Assembly: GCA_934630705.1 (NCBI GenBank)
Contig: CAKTWP010000006.1
Coordinates: 1 to 64,000, forward strand
Length of the DNA: 64,000 bases
Source: an uncultured Clostridia bacterium
Lineage (GTDB): Bacteria > Bacillota > Clostridia > Christensenellales > Aristaeellaceae
Reading direction: 5' to 3'
The notes under the pieces are model-generated. The model was not told the origin of the DNA. It did not search any database and saw only the letters and a program-made list of their open reading frames with translations. The number at the start of each line of letters is the position of its first letter. The first letter of the stretch is position 1. The translations under genes were made by a program, and so were the position numbers. Below, in pieces: positions 50,663 through 59,455 of this stretch.

Positions 50663-51445
50663 TCAGAGGTATTCGGCTTTTACCACCGGCAGCTGCAGGT
50701 ATTGGATGAAATCCCGGATGTGGGCATCCCAGAATTCCCAGTCATGGCCGCCGGGGGCTTCCACGAACTGATAATCAAAGGGATTGCCGGGGATGCGCCG
50801 GAAAAAGTCCCGGGTTTCCAACGCGGCGGGCAACCGCGGATCCTCGCTGCCGCAGGCATGAAATACCCGGGGACAGGGGCCGCCCTGCTGGGCTAGGCGG
50901 ATGGCGTTGCCCAGCGTGTCCTGATAGGAGCTGGGCTGGATGCCGTCCGGGCCGAAGGTCAGCTCCCAGCGCCGGGGCGGAGGAAAGCCGGAATCCTGCG
51001 GGGCGGTATAGGCGCCGGCGGAGAGGCAGCCGATGGCCGCGTATTGCTCGGGCCGGGACAGGCCGATCATCAGGCTTCCTGCGCCGCCCATGCTCAGGCC
51101 GGCAATGAAATTGTCCTCCCGGCGGCGGGAAAAATTGAACAGCTTGCTCATGGATTCCGGCAGCTCCTGGGAAATATAGGTGTAATACCTGCCGCCGTGG
51201 GCCATGTCCGTATAGCAGCTGTTCTGGGCGGAGGGCATCACCACTGCCAGCCCATAGGGCGCGGCATAGCGCTCGATGCTCGTGCGGCGAATCCAGTCAA
51301 AATGGTTGCCATAGGCGCCGTGGAGCAGCCAGAGCACGGGCAGCTTGCGATCCGGGGCGCTGTCCCGGCGTTGGGGCAGGATCACATCGCAGGTGACGCA
51401 CATGCCCAGCGCTGAGGAAAACAGACGGGCTCTTGCAATCGCCAT
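50663..51445 (-). CDS. Alpha/beta-hydrolase esterase (EstA/esterase D family), copy 1
   Basis: 260 residues. LLHGAYGNHFDW (oxyanion region), the nucleophile elbow GLSMGGAGS and the catalytic His in APGGHDWEFW give a full triad. Related to tributyrin and feruloyl esterases and to S-formylglutathione hydrolase. No signal peptide, so intracellular. One base separates it from a second, clearly related esterase. Removal of acyl or feruloyl groups from imported glycans is a reasonable guess. Confidence 0.9.
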   Translation of the reverse strand: MAIARARLFSSALGMCVTCDVILPQRRDSAPDRKLPVLWLLHGAYGNHFDWIRRTSIERYAAPYGLAVVMPSAQNSCYTDMAHGGRYYTYISQELPESMSKLFNFSRRREDNFIAGLSMGGAGSLMIGLSRPEQYAAIGCLSAGAYTAPQDSGFPPPRRWELTFGPDGIQPSSYQDTLGNAIRLAQQGGPCPRVFHACGSEDPRLPAALETRDFFRRIPGNPFDYQFVEAPGGHDWEFWDAHIRDFIQYLQLPVVKAEYL

Positions 51446-51446
51446 G

Positions 51447-52250
51447 TTATTGCGCCTCCTTTCGGATGGGCAGCCAGTTGATCACATCCTGAATCTTTTT
51501 ATCCCAATAGACCCAGGCGTGGTTGCCGGGGGATTCTTCGTAGGTCAGATCCAGGCCCAGGGCCTGAAGCAGATTGCGCAGCCGGACGTTTTCGTCATAA
51601 AGACCATCCTCCGTGCCGCACCACATGTACAGCCGGATGGGCTTGCTGCTTTCGTTTTTTGCGTAGTCGGAGGCGGCGGTGAACAGATCGTTAAACGATC
51701 CGGGCAGCGCGGCGGGATCCCCGAATACATCCTGCCAATAGGCCGCCTGGCCGATGCGGCGCTTTGTGAGCTTTGTGACGGTGTCCACAATATCCGCCAC
51801 GGCCGACAGCCCCGCCCCGCAGCTGAACGTATCGCTGGCCCGGAGCGCGCATTTCAGCGCGCCATAGCCGCCCATGCTCAGGCCTGCCACAAAGGTGTCC
51901 TCCCGATCCGGGCTCAGCATGGGAAACAGGGAACGGCAGATGCCCGGCAGCTCCCGGGCCACAAACTGCCAGTAATTTTCGCCCATATGCATATCGGAAT
52001 AATAGCTCAGGTCGGCCGCAGGCATAATCACAGCCAGCCCTTTTTCGGCGGCATAGCGCTCGATGCTGGTGCGCCGCTGCCAGATGGAATGATCATCGCT
52101 CATGCCATGGAGCAGATACAGCGTGGGGCAATGCTCCGCCGCTTTTCCGTCCATGCCGATCAGGCCTTTGGTGGTTTCCGGCAGCACCGCATAGAGATCT
52201 ACCTCCATCTGCAGCGCCTGGGAATACACGGTCAGCTCAATTAAGGCCAA
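51447..52250 (-). CDS. Alpha/beta-hydrolase esterase (EstA family), copy 2
   Basis: 267 residues. The best start is a TTG 8 bases after AAGGAGG; there is no in-frame ATG before the conserved N-terminus. LYLLHGMSDDHSIW, GLSMGGYGAL and SPGNHAWVYW match copy 1 (both also share RRTSIERYAA), so the two arose by duplication. The promoter at 52282-52310 drives the pair. Confidence 0.88.
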   Translation of the reverse strand: MALIELTVYSQALQMEVDLYAVLPETTKGLIGMDGKAAEHCPTLYLLHGMSDDHSIWQRRTSIERYAAEKGLAVIMPAADLSYYSDMHMGENYWQFVARELPGICRSLFPMLSPDREDTFVAGLSMGGYGALKCALRASDTFSCGAGLSAVADIVDTVTKLTKRRIGQAAYWQDVFGDPAALPGSFNDLFTAASDYAKNESSKPIRLYMWCGTEDGLYDENVRLRNLLQALGLDLTYEESPGNHAWVYWDKKIQDVINWLPIRKEAQ

Positions 52251-52281
52251 AAAAATCGCCTCCTTTTCCCAATCGGAATTT

Positions 52282-52310
52282 ATTATATCATTATAAAAAG
52301 ATGAACACAA
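52282..52310 (-). promoter_or_regulatory. Promoter of the esterase pair
   Basis: Minus strand TTGTGT (52305-52310), a 17-base spacer and TATAAT (52282-52287). A second TATAAT at 52290-52295 is not well placed for a -35. Confidence 0.65.
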
Positions 52311-52360
52311 GCAAAGTTTTTTCCGCAGTCGATTTTGTCACTTTACGGGCCCGTTTTGGC

Positions 52361-52389
52361 ACGACATCCCCGGCCAAATGCGCTATGAT
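52361..52389 (+). promoter_or_regulatory. Weak promoter of the TIM-barrel gene
   Basis: ACGACA (52361-52366), a 17-base spacer and TATGAT (52384-52389). Confidence 0.45.
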
Positions 52390-52403
52390 GAACATAACTA
52401 GAA

Positions 52404-52421
52404 TTGGCAGATCATTGCCAA
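52404..52421 (+). promoter_or_regulatory. Candidate operator TTGGCA-N6-TGCCAA
   Basis: A 6-bp inverted repeat just after the -10 and before the ribosome site, the usual place for a repressor site. Confidence 0.4.
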
Positions 52422-52444
52422 ATGCAGAAATGGAGGATGAGATC

Positions 52445-53266
52445 ATGAAACAGGTTCCTGTGGCATATCAGCTGTATTCCGCCCGCGAAGAAGTGGCGAA
52501 GGATATGAACGGCGTGCTCAAGGGGCTCAAGGAAATGGGCTATGACGGCGTGGAATTTGCCGGTTTCTTTGGCTATTCCGCTCAGCAGGTAAAGGACATG
52601 CTGGATGCCAACGGACTGGTGGCCGTATCCAGCCATGTGCCCGTGCAGTCTATTGAAAACGATATGTTCGGCACCATCGCCTATCATCAGGCCATCGGCT
52701 GCAAGTATATCGCCGTGCCGTATCTGGATGATGGGCATCGCCCCGGCACCCCTGGCTTTGCGGATATGATTCAGCTGATTTACAAGTTCGGCCGCCTGTG
52801 CAAGGAAGCGGGCATCCAGCTTTTGTATCACAATCATGATTTCGAGTTTGTGCAGCTGTCCGGCATGTATGGCCTGGATTTCCTGTACGCCGCCGTGCCG
52901 CCCTGCACCCTTAAAACCGAGATCGACGTATGCTGGGTGAAGTACGCCGGGGAAGACCCCGCCGCCTACCTTCGGAAATATGCGGGCCGGGCGCCGGTGG
53001 TGCATCTGAAGGACTATGTGGGCCGCAAGGGAGAAGGCACGCCTTACGGGCTGATCGGCCAGGCCAAGCAGGCGGATGCAGTGGCTTTCGAGTTCCGGCC
53101 CTTCGGCCACGGCTGCCAGGATGCGAAGGCTGTGGTGGAAGCGGGCATCGACGCCGGCGCGGAATGGTTCATTATCGAGCAGGATCAGTGGTATAACCGC
53201 ACGCCTCTGGAAGCCGCCAAAATGAGCATCGACACCCTCTACGATCTGGGTCTCAAGACCCGGTAA
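52445..53266 (+). CDS. Sugar phosphate isomerase/epimerase (xylose isomerase-like TIM barrel)
   Basis: 273 residues from the ATG after GGAGGATGAGATC. AP-endonuclease-2/IolE-like fold: MGYDGVEFAGFFGY, VSSHVP, LLYHNHDFEF (metal His), TEIDVCWVKYAG (metal Asp/Glu), VVHLKDY and FIIEQDQW. Members interconvert sugars, inosose or hydroxypyruvate. The exact substrate is not visible. A possible operator precedes it, so sugar-controlled expression is plausible. Confidence 0.9.
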   Translation: MKQVPVAYQLYSAREEVAKDMNGVLKGLKEMGYDGVEFAGFFGYSAQQVKDMLDANGLVAVSSHVPVQSIENDMFGTIAYHQAIGCKYIAVPYLDDGHRPGTPGFADMIQLIYKFGRLCKEAGIQLLYHNHDFEFVQLSGMYGLDFLYAAVPPCTLKTEIDVCWVKYAGEDPAAYLRKYAGRAPVVHLKDYVGRKGEGTPYGLIGQAKQADAVAFEFRPFGHGCQDAKAVVEAGIDAGAEWFIIEQDQWYNRTPLEAAKMSIDTLYDLGLKTR

Positions 53267-53274
53267 AGAAAAAA

Positions 53275-53316
53275 GCTTTCGGACTGCGCCTGCTGTGAGC
53301 AGGCCGGTCTGAAAGC
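53275..53316 (+). terminator. Hairpin after the TIM-barrel gene
   Basis: GCTTTCGGAC (53275-53284) pairs with GTCTGAAAGC (53307-53316) with one G-T pair, and an inner CCTGC/GCAGG stem. A further stem AACCGC/GCGGTT follows at 53335-53353. No T run. Confidence 0.5.
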
Positions 53317-53359
53317 CGATGGGACAGAAAGAGAAACCGCGCTCTATGCGGTTAACAAA

Positions 53360-53414
53360 GCGCCCCGGGCTGAGGAAGGAACGAAAGGACGTTTCCTTCT
53401 TCATCCTGGGGCGC
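53360..53414. repeat. Long hairpin element, copy 2
   Basis: Outer stem GCGCCCC (53360-53366) with GGGGCGC (53408-53414), extended by G-T pairing, and an inner stem GAAGGAACG with CGTTTCCTTC (one bulge). Followed by ATTATTG, as is copy 3. Between the converging TIM-barrel and malic enzyme genes. Confidence 0.78.
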
Positions 53415-53430
53415 ATTATTGTTGCTGGGA

Positions 53431-54603
53431 TTAAATCCGCGCCACGCCGCTGTCGCGGGCGGCCTGCGCTACCGCTGCGGCAACCGCCTTGCCCACGCGT
53501 TTGTCAAAGGCCTTGGGCATGATGTAATCGGCGCTGAGTTCTTCATCGCTTACCAGGCTGGCAATGGCATGCGATGCGGCCATCTTCATGGCGTCGTTGA
53601 TGTCGCGGGCCCGCACGTCCAGAGCGCCCCGGAAAATACCCGGGAAGGCCAGCACGTTGTTGATCTGGTTGGGATAATCGCTGCGCCCGGTGCCCACCAC
53701 CGCCGCGCCGGCTTCCTTGGCCAGATCGGGGAAAATCTCGGGAACGGGGTTCGCCATGGGGAACACGCACGCGCCGGGGGCCATGGACGCAACCATTTCC
53801 TTGCTCACAATGCCAGGGGCGGACACGCCGATGAACACATCCGCGCCCTTCATGGCGTCGGCCAGAGTGCCCATCAGATGCTCCCGGTTGGTCACCTTGC
53901 TGATTTCCTCATGAGCGCTGTTCAACCCTTCCATGCCTTCGCAGATGATGCCGAAGCGATCCACCATCGTCAGATGCTGCACGCCCAGCTTCAGCAGATG
54001 CTTGCCGATGGAAATGCCGGCCGCGCCCGCGCCATTGATGACCACCTTCACTTCGTCCAGCTTCTTGCCCACCACCCGCAGGGCGTTGAGCATCGCGGCG
54101 GCCACAACGATGGCAGTGCCGTGCTGATCGTCATGGAACACGGGAATATCGCAGATTTCCTTCAGCCGCCGCTCCACCTCGAAGCACCGGGGCGCGCCGA
54201 TGTCTTCCAGATTGATGCCGCCAAAGGAGCCGGAAATCAGATAAATGGTGCGCACCAGCTCATCCACGTCCTTGCTGCGGATGCAGATGGGGAACGCGTC
54301 CACATCAGCAAATTCCTTGAACAGGCAGCATTTGCCCTCCATTACCGGCATGCCGGCTTCCGGGCCGATATCGCCCAGGCCCAGCACGGCGGTGCCGTCT
54401 GTGATGACGGCCACCATGTTGCTGCGGCGGGTCAGCTCCCAGGATTTTTCATAGTTGTCCTTAATCACCAGGCAGGGCTCGGCCACGCCGGGGGTGTAGG
54501 CCAGAGAGAGCTCCTGGGCGTTGGTCACCGGCGTGCGGGATACAACCTCGATTTTCCCGTGCCATTCATAATGCTTTTTCAGGGCTTCCGCTTTAATATC
54601 CAT
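53431..54603 (-). CDS. NAD(P)-dependent malic enzyme
   Basis: 390 residues, the short bacterial form. Oxidative decarboxylation of malate to pyruvate. SLAYTPGVAEPC (catalytic Tyr), the catalytic Lys in ITDGTAVLGLGDIGPEAGMPVMEGK (in parts), FHDDQHGTAIV (metal Asp) and the Rossmann motif VINGAGAAGISIG are present. The ATG at 54603 follows AGGAGGAACAGGC. The next gene upstream is a malate/lactate dehydrogenase 40 bases away, so the pair probably works on malate together. Confidence 0.95.
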   Translation of the reverse strand: MDIKAEALKKHYEWHGKIEVVSRTPVTNAQELSLAYTPGVAEPCLVIKDNYEKSWELTRRSNMVAVITDGTAVLGLGDIGPEAGMPVMEGKCCLFKEFADVDAFPICIRSKDVDELVRTIYLISGSFGGINLEDIGAPRCFEVERRLKEICDIPVFHDDQHGTAIVVAAAMLNALRVVGKKLDEVKVVINGAGAAGISIGKHLLKLGVQHLTMVDRFGIICEGMEGLNSAHEEISKVTNREHLMGTLADAMKGADVFIGVSAPGIVSKEMVASMAPGACVFPMANPVPEIFPDLAKEAGAAVVGTGRSDYPNQINNVLAFPGIFRGALDVRARDINDAMKMAASHAIASLVSDEELSADYIMPKAFDKRVGKAVAAAVAQAARDSGVARI

Positions 54604-54643
54604 AATGCCTGTTCCTCCTGTTTTTGCTTTGATGGTAAAATCA

Positions 54644-55768
54644 TTATTTGTAGCTGCTTTCCAGGCCGGCCACATCCACCTTGCCCAGATACTTTTCGCT
54701 GTCCATGCCCAGGAATCTGGCCATGTCCGCCATTTCGGCCACGGTGTTGATATTCACGTCAATACCGTTCTTCATCCGATCCTCATAGGCGAATACTTCT
54801 TTTTCCCCGTGGGTGTAAATGCGGGGCTGGCCATCAGCCTTGGGCGCGTCCCGCAGCTCCTGCAGGAATGCGGAGAAATGCGCCTTAATGGCTTCGGGAT
54901 CGCCAAACACATGGGGATCCACCGCCATGAAGCCATGGCAGGTGCCGCTCTTGCCGCCCACATTTACATGGCTGGACGGGGTGCCCTGAGAGAACACGGA
55001 GCAGAAGATTTCGCACAGCATGCCGAAGCCATAGCCCTTATGGCTGCCCAGGGTTTCGGTACTGCCGCCCAGGGGCATGATGCCGCCGCCGTTTTTGGCC
55101 ACGATATTGGAAAGCACATCCTTAGCGTCGGTGGAAGGATGGCCGTCCTTATTCAGCGCCCAGCCTTCGGGCAGGGGCTTGCCCATCTTGTTGTACACTT
55201 CCAGCTTGCCCCGGGTGACCACGGTGGTGGACGCATCAAAGAAGAAGGGATAGGGATTCGCGGGCAGCGCCACGGCGATGGGATTGGAGCCGATCATGGC
55301 CATTCGCGCAAAGGTGGGCACCATGATGGCTTCGCTGTTGGTCATGGCCATGCCCATCAGCCCCTGATCGCAGGCCATTTTGGCATAATAGCCCGCGATG
55401 CCGAAATGATTGGAATTGCGCACGGATACAATCGCCATGCCCGTTTTCTTGGCTTTTTCGATAGCCATGGTCATGGCCTTATGGGAAACCAGCTGGCCCA
55501 TGGCGTCGTGAGCGTCGATCACGGCGGATACGGGAGTTTCATGAACGATCTCGGGCACGGCGTCGATTTTAATCATGCCCTTTTCAATGCCCTTGTGATA
55601 ACGCACCAGCCGCTGCATGCCGTGGCTCTCGATGCCATACAGGTCGGACAGGAGCAGCACGTCCGTGATGATCCGGGCTTCCTCTTCCTTGAAGCCGAAT
55701 TTCATAAACGCGTCCATGCAGAAGGTGTTCAGCTGGGCATAGGTATAACGGATTGATTTGGCGGCCAT
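54644..55768 (-). CDS. Malate/L-lactate/ureidoglycolate dehydrogenase family (Ldh_2)
   Basis: 374 residues. Ldh_2 motifs: LYGIESHGMQRL, SVRNSNHFGIAGYYA (catalytic His), MTNSEAIMVP, GSNPIAVALP and GSHKGYGFGM. The family oxidises malate, sulfolactate, lactate or similar 2-hydroxyacids with NAD(P). Pairing with malic enzyme favours malate. The ATG follows GAGGAGGAGCTCACCC. Confidence 0.9.
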   Translation of the reverse strand: MAAKSIRYTYAQLNTFCMDAFMKFGFKEEEARIITDVLLLSDLYGIESHGMQRLVRYHKGIEKGMIKIDAVPEIVHETPVSAVIDAHDAMGQLVSHKAMTMAIEKAKKTGMAIVSVRNSNHFGIAGYYAKMACDQGLMGMAMTNSEAIMVPTFARMAMIGSNPIAVALPANPYPFFFDASTTVVTRGKLEVYNKMGKPLPEGWALNKDGHPSTDAKDVLSNIVAKNGGGIMPLGGSTETLGSHKGYGFGMLCEIFCSVFSQGTPSSHVNVGGKSGTCHGFMAVDPHVFGDPEAIKAHFSAFLQELRDAPKADGQPRIYTHGEKEVFAYEDRMKNGIDVNINTVAEMADMARFLGMDSEKYLGKVDVAGLESSYK

Positions 55769-55803
55769 GGGTGAGCTCCTCCTCGATTCAACAATTTGTT
55801 CCT

Positions 55804-55832
55804 ATTATATCGCGTGCAGGTCAAACAATCAA
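55804..55832 (-). promoter_or_regulatory. Promoter of the malate dehydrogenase-malic enzyme operon
   Basis: Minus strand TTGATT (55827-55832), a 17-base spacer and TATAAT (55804-55809). Confidence 0.78.
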
Positions 55833-56029
55833 TTTCCAATATAGTTCTTTTTGGTGGAAAAAAGGTTCAAAGCACATGGAAAATCGATCATTTGGTGCGG
55901 AAAGAAGCAAAAACAGGAAAAATCGGGAGAAGCATGGCAAATCCGGCTATGAAAACGGATCGCAAAGCAGAATGCGGTTATCCATTAACAGCCGGAACCG
56001 TATGCGGCGCTTTTGTATTCTCCCCTTTT

Positions 56030-58954
56030 TTATTCGCTCAGCCAAATACAATCCAGTCCTTCATTCACCAACGCGTAGCGATGGGCATAGGCTGGGCTGG
56101 CGCCGTCCGGCTGCCACTTGCCGTAGCCGGAGAACAGGTCAGGGCTCACGCCCGGCTCCGGATCAGCGGCAAAGTGGAAGGGGCCGAAGGTGTTGCGGGG
56201 GGTGAAGCACAATGTCAGGGTGAGCCGGTTTTCGCCGGGATGGGTTTGGCCTGCAATATCGCAGCTTTGGCCCAGCATCAGCAGCTGCTCCGGCCCATCG
56301 TTGATGCGGGCTCTGGCCAGGGCAAAACGGCCTTCCAGCCGCAGCGCTTTTTCCCGGCCTGTGGCCGTGAAGGGCAGAGAGCAGGTGACACAGCCGCCGA
56401 AGAAGGGATAGCCGCCTTCCACGATCCGACGCAGGTCGATGCCGCTTTGTGCGGGTTGGATGGCGAAGGGGCCGCCGGTAAGCAGGGTATGCTTGATATC
56501 CGGCTGGCAGACTCCGGCGGAAACGGAAAACCTGCCCCGCAGATAAACCGCTTCCAGATCCGTGCGGTAGCTCAGGCAGTTGATCAGGCTTTCCGTGCCG
56601 TCGGAATGCTCATAATACACGCCGTTGAACACATCGTAAACCTCCTGGGGCTGCCAGTAATCGATCTGATAGACCAGCGTGTTTTCCCCGGGATGCACCA
56701 GCGCCCGGATGTCCGCCCGGCGGAAGGCGTGATCCAGCTTGCCGGGCAGGGAAAGCGCCAGCGCCTGGTCATTGAGCCACACCTGTTTGGTGCCCATTTG
56801 CTCGCTTTCCAGATACAGCGTTTCGGGGATGGCATCCACCCGGAAGGTATATTTCAGGTAAATCTCCCGGTTCTCCTTGCCCCGGAGCATCCGATCGGAG
56901 ACCGCCATGATCGGCAGCGGCGGGGTATAGTGCTGGCCGTCCAGAGAAATGGCGGCATAGTCCAGCGTCAGGTTGTTTTCATCTGCGGCAAGCAGCTGCC
57001 CGGCAGTGCCGATTTTCCGCCAGACCGGCGTTTGGGGGGCGGGGGCCGCTTCGCCTTCGCCCAGCAACAGCAGGATGGATTCCCCGGGAGAAAGGGTCAG
57101 GGGCACGGAGATACCCGTTTCCGTTTTTTCAAAGTGCAGGGGCTGCTCCCGGCGATTTTCCAGATCAAAGCGCTTTGCCCCCTGCACCGGGAAAGCATAG
57201 CGCACAGCGCAGGTCTCGCTGTCGCTCAGGTTCACGGCGAACAGGAAATCCCCAAAGGCGCTGTGACGATAGGTGGAGCGGACGGGGGTGTCCAGCCGGT
57301 CTGCCCGGCAGCGGGGATTCAGCATGTCCTCAAAGCGCACGTTGGCGCGCAGGAAGCGCAAATCGCCCGTCTCGCCGTCAATAAGATGGGGCGCTTTTCC
57401 GGCCAGCCACAGCTTGCCGCCGTTGGCCAGATAGCGCTTCAAAATGGCTGCGGTGGATGCGTCCAGCGTGTCTATTTCCGGCACGATCACATAATCGTAT
57501 GTGCATTGCCCCACCCGCAGCTTCCCGTCGTCCAGCTTGCCCACATGCTGAGCCAGCAGGGTTTCATCCACATAATGGTGCCCGATCTGCGCCGCGCCCA
57601 GCCGCTCGATCAGGGCCACAAAGGCCTGATTCAGCCCGTCACAGGAATGGGGATCATGACGGTTGAAGGTGAGATATGCCGCATGGAGGGGATGAATCAC
57701 CGCCACCCGGGCTTCCTCCCGGCTTTCCGCCAGCAGATAGCCCAGCGCGGTGAAATAATCATTGAAATGGCGAAAATCGTCCGGCTGCGTCCAGGTGTTA
57801 TGGGGGGAATAGAAGGCGGGATAATCCCGCTTGCGCTGGCCGCGGATGGAATAGGGATACAGATGCTGGCACATCTGATTCACGCCGTTGACATATTGCC
57901 ATTCCGCGATGCGCTTGAGCTCCCGGGGGCTCACATCCCAGCCGGCGCAGGCAAAGGTTTCCGTGAGCACATGCTTTTTTCCCAGCTGCTGAGCCACGGA
58001 GGATACCTGACGGGGCGCCAGCTCGCTGCCGATGCGCCGGCCCAGCCAGTCGATGCCCGGGTTATGCTCATATTGATAGAAGGGCATCACGCCGCCGCTG
58101 CACATGATCTGGCCAAACAGGCTGTTTTCGTCGATGGTATGCCCGGTGAGCCTGCAATGATGCGCCTCGCACCAGTCGTAAATCTCATGGGCGAAGGATT
58201 CGGTATACAGCACGTTCATCAGCCGCCAGTACCGAAACCGCACGCCGGGTGCCTGATCGCAGTCCACAAACAGCGCGCCCAGCTCGTCCAGCAGATTCCG
58301 GCCGTACACCGCCTGATACTCCGGCAGCATGCAGGGGGAAAAGGCGGTATCCCAGCGGAAATACTGGGGCTCGTCGGTGAAAAAGCCCTGCATGGGCTGC
58401 CCAAAGTCTGCCCCGAAACGGGCAAAGTATTTTTCATGGGTTTCGGCAATGAATTTCCGTACGATCTGTGGATTGAGAATATCCACCACCGAGGAATTGG
58501 TTTTGTCGTAGAGGGTGATATATTCCCGCTGCCCCTCCGCCGGGCCGAAAACACGGCGCAGGGAGGTTTCTTCCATCATATAAACGGACAGCGCAGCGGA
58601 ATCAAAATCAGCGCGCTTTTCGCAGGTCAGGTAATGGGCCCAGTTGGCAGGGTCAGCCAGCAGCTTCATTCCCGCAAAGCCGCTGGGCCAGCCGTTTTCG
58701 TCATAGCACCAGGCGTCCATGCCCAGGCGTTTGGCCTCGTCGATGCAGGCCGCCGTGGCTTCAAACCATTTCTCGCCCAGATACTCCGTGGTCAGCCCGC
58801 CCCGGGCATGCATGAAAAAGCCGCCAATGCCCGCTTCCTTCATCTGTTGAATCTGCCGGCGCAATTCCGTCGGCTCCAGCTCGTCGTTCCAGCTCCAAAA
58901 GGGAATGGACTCATAGGCTGTCAGATTGCCCTGCAGCGCTTCGTGTAGCTTCAT
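56030..58954 (-). CDS. Large glycoside hydrolase, GH106-like (alpha-L-rhamnosidase-related)
   Basis: 974 residues. The N-terminal barrel begins IPFWSWNDELEPTELRRQI (in parts) and has GGFFMHARGGL, AWCYDENGWPSG, GFFTDEPQYF (candidate acid/base) and LTGHTIDEN. A middle region (FALGYLLAESREEARVAVIHP-like, KLRVGQCTYDYVIVPE) and C-terminal beta-sandwich domains follow. I see no signal peptide in the chosen protein. Several in-frame starts exist (58987-58954); the ATG at 58954, 9 bases after GAAAGG, is chosen, but 58978 is possible. Related enzymes remove rhamnose or other deoxysugars. Substrate not determined. Confidence 0.82.
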   Translation of the reverse strand: MKLHEALQGNLTAYESIPFWSWNDELEPTELRRQIQQMKEAGIGGFFMHARGGLTTEYLGEKWFEATAACIDEAKRLGMDAWCYDENGWPSGFAGMKLLADPANWAHYLTCEKRADFDSAALSVYMMEETSLRRVFGPAEGQREYITLYDKTNSSVVDILNPQIVRKFIAETHEKYFARFGADFGQPMQGFFTDEPQYFRWDTAFSPCMLPEYQAVYGRNLLDELGALFVDCDQAPGVRFRYWRLMNVLYTESFAHEIYDWCEAHHCRLTGHTIDENSLFGQIMCSGGVMPFYQYEHNPGIDWLGRRIGSELAPRQVSSVAQQLGKKHVLTETFACAGWDVSPRELKRIAEWQYVNGVNQMCQHLYPYSIRGQRKRDYPAFYSPHNTWTQPDDFRHFNDYFTALGYLLAESREEARVAVIHPLHAAYLTFNRHDPHSCDGLNQAFVALIERLGAAQIGHHYVDETLLAQHVGKLDDGKLRVGQCTYDYVIVPEIDTLDASTAAILKRYLANGGKLWLAGKAPHLIDGETGDLRFLRANVRFEDMLNPRCRADRLDTPVRSTYRHSAFGDFLFAVNLSDSETCAVRYAFPVQGAKRFDLENRREQPLHFEKTETGISVPLTLSPGESILLLLGEGEAAPAPQTPVWRKIGTAGQLLAADENNLTLDYAAISLDGQHYTPPLPIMAVSDRMLRGKENREIYLKYTFRVDAIPETLYLESEQMGTKQVWLNDQALALSLPGKLDHAFRRADIRALVHPGENTLVYQIDYWQPQEVYDVFNGVYYEHSDGTESLINCLSYRTDLEAVYLRGRFSVSAGVCQPDIKHTLLTGGPFAIQPAQSGIDLRRIVEGGYPFFGGCVTCSLPFTATGREKALRLEGRFALARARINDGPEQLLMLGQSCDIAGQTHPGENRLTLTLCFTPRNTFGPFHFAADPEPGVSPDLFSGYGKWQPDGASPAYAHRYALVNEGLDCIWLSE

Positions 58955-59084
58955 TGCGTTCATCCTTTCCGCGGGCATGCCCGCGCTCATCTCCTTTGCA
59001 ATTCGAGACGCCGCGGCCTTTTCCTGCCGAAAAAGCGGGAAATGCCGGAAAAACGCGGCCCAACATTTACCAACTGAGAAATGC

Positions 59085-59113
59085 TTGACAAAATGTATCA
59101 TTTGTGTTAATTT
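59085..59113 (+). promoter_or_regulatory. Promoter of the 64-residue protein gene
   Basis: TTGACA (59085-59090), a 17-base spacer and TAATTT (59108-59113). The spacer contains an imperfect inverted repeat ACAAAATG/CATTTGT. Confidence 0.6.
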
Positions 59114-59183
59114 TATTACGAAATTATTAAGCAACTAATTTGAAGCGCATGCGAATCATTTCTGCAACAGGAGGGACCCTGAG

Positions 59184-59378
59184 ATGAAGCAAAACCGCGG
59201 CATTTCCTTTTCCCTGGCGCTGCTGCTGATCTGCGCGGCACTGCTGCTGGCGCTGGATACGTCCGCCCCGGAAACAGAGACACTGGACGCTGCCGGCCAG
59301 ATCGCTCTGCTGACGGAAAGTGCGATGGACGAGGCTGTTTTTGCGGCAGGGTTGAAAAACAATCAAAATACACCGTGA
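59184..59378 (+). CDS. Small membrane-anchored or secreted protein
   Basis: 64 residues. Ribosome site AGGAGGG 8 bases before the ATG and an upstream promoter support it. After MKQNRGIS there is one hydrophobic segment (about 9-24), then a short acidic tail (SAPETETLDAAGQ). No family recognised. It ends 5 bases before the -35 of the metNIQ promoter. Confidence 0.65.
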   Translation: MKQNRGISFSLALLLICAALLLALDTSAPETETLDAAGQIALLTESAMDEAVFAAGLKNNQNTP

Positions 59379-59383
59379 GGGGG

Positions 59384-59412
59384 TTGACAAGCGGGGTGTT
59401 ATTCGCTATAAT
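59384..59412 (+). promoter_or_regulatory. Promoter of the metNIQ leader and operon
   Basis: Consensus TTGACA (59384-59389), a 17-base spacer and TATAAT (59407-59412). Such a strong promoter fits control after initiation, by attenuation. Confidence 0.9.
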
Positions 59413-59455
59413 AACCGCATCAAGGGCGCAAAACCCATGAAAGGAGGCCTCCCGC

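Noticed and set aside
55796..58948. 1050-codon plus-strand frame opposite the glycosidase
   Set aside because: Shadow frame without domain motifs; the minus-strand glycosidase has clear barrel motifs over its whole length.
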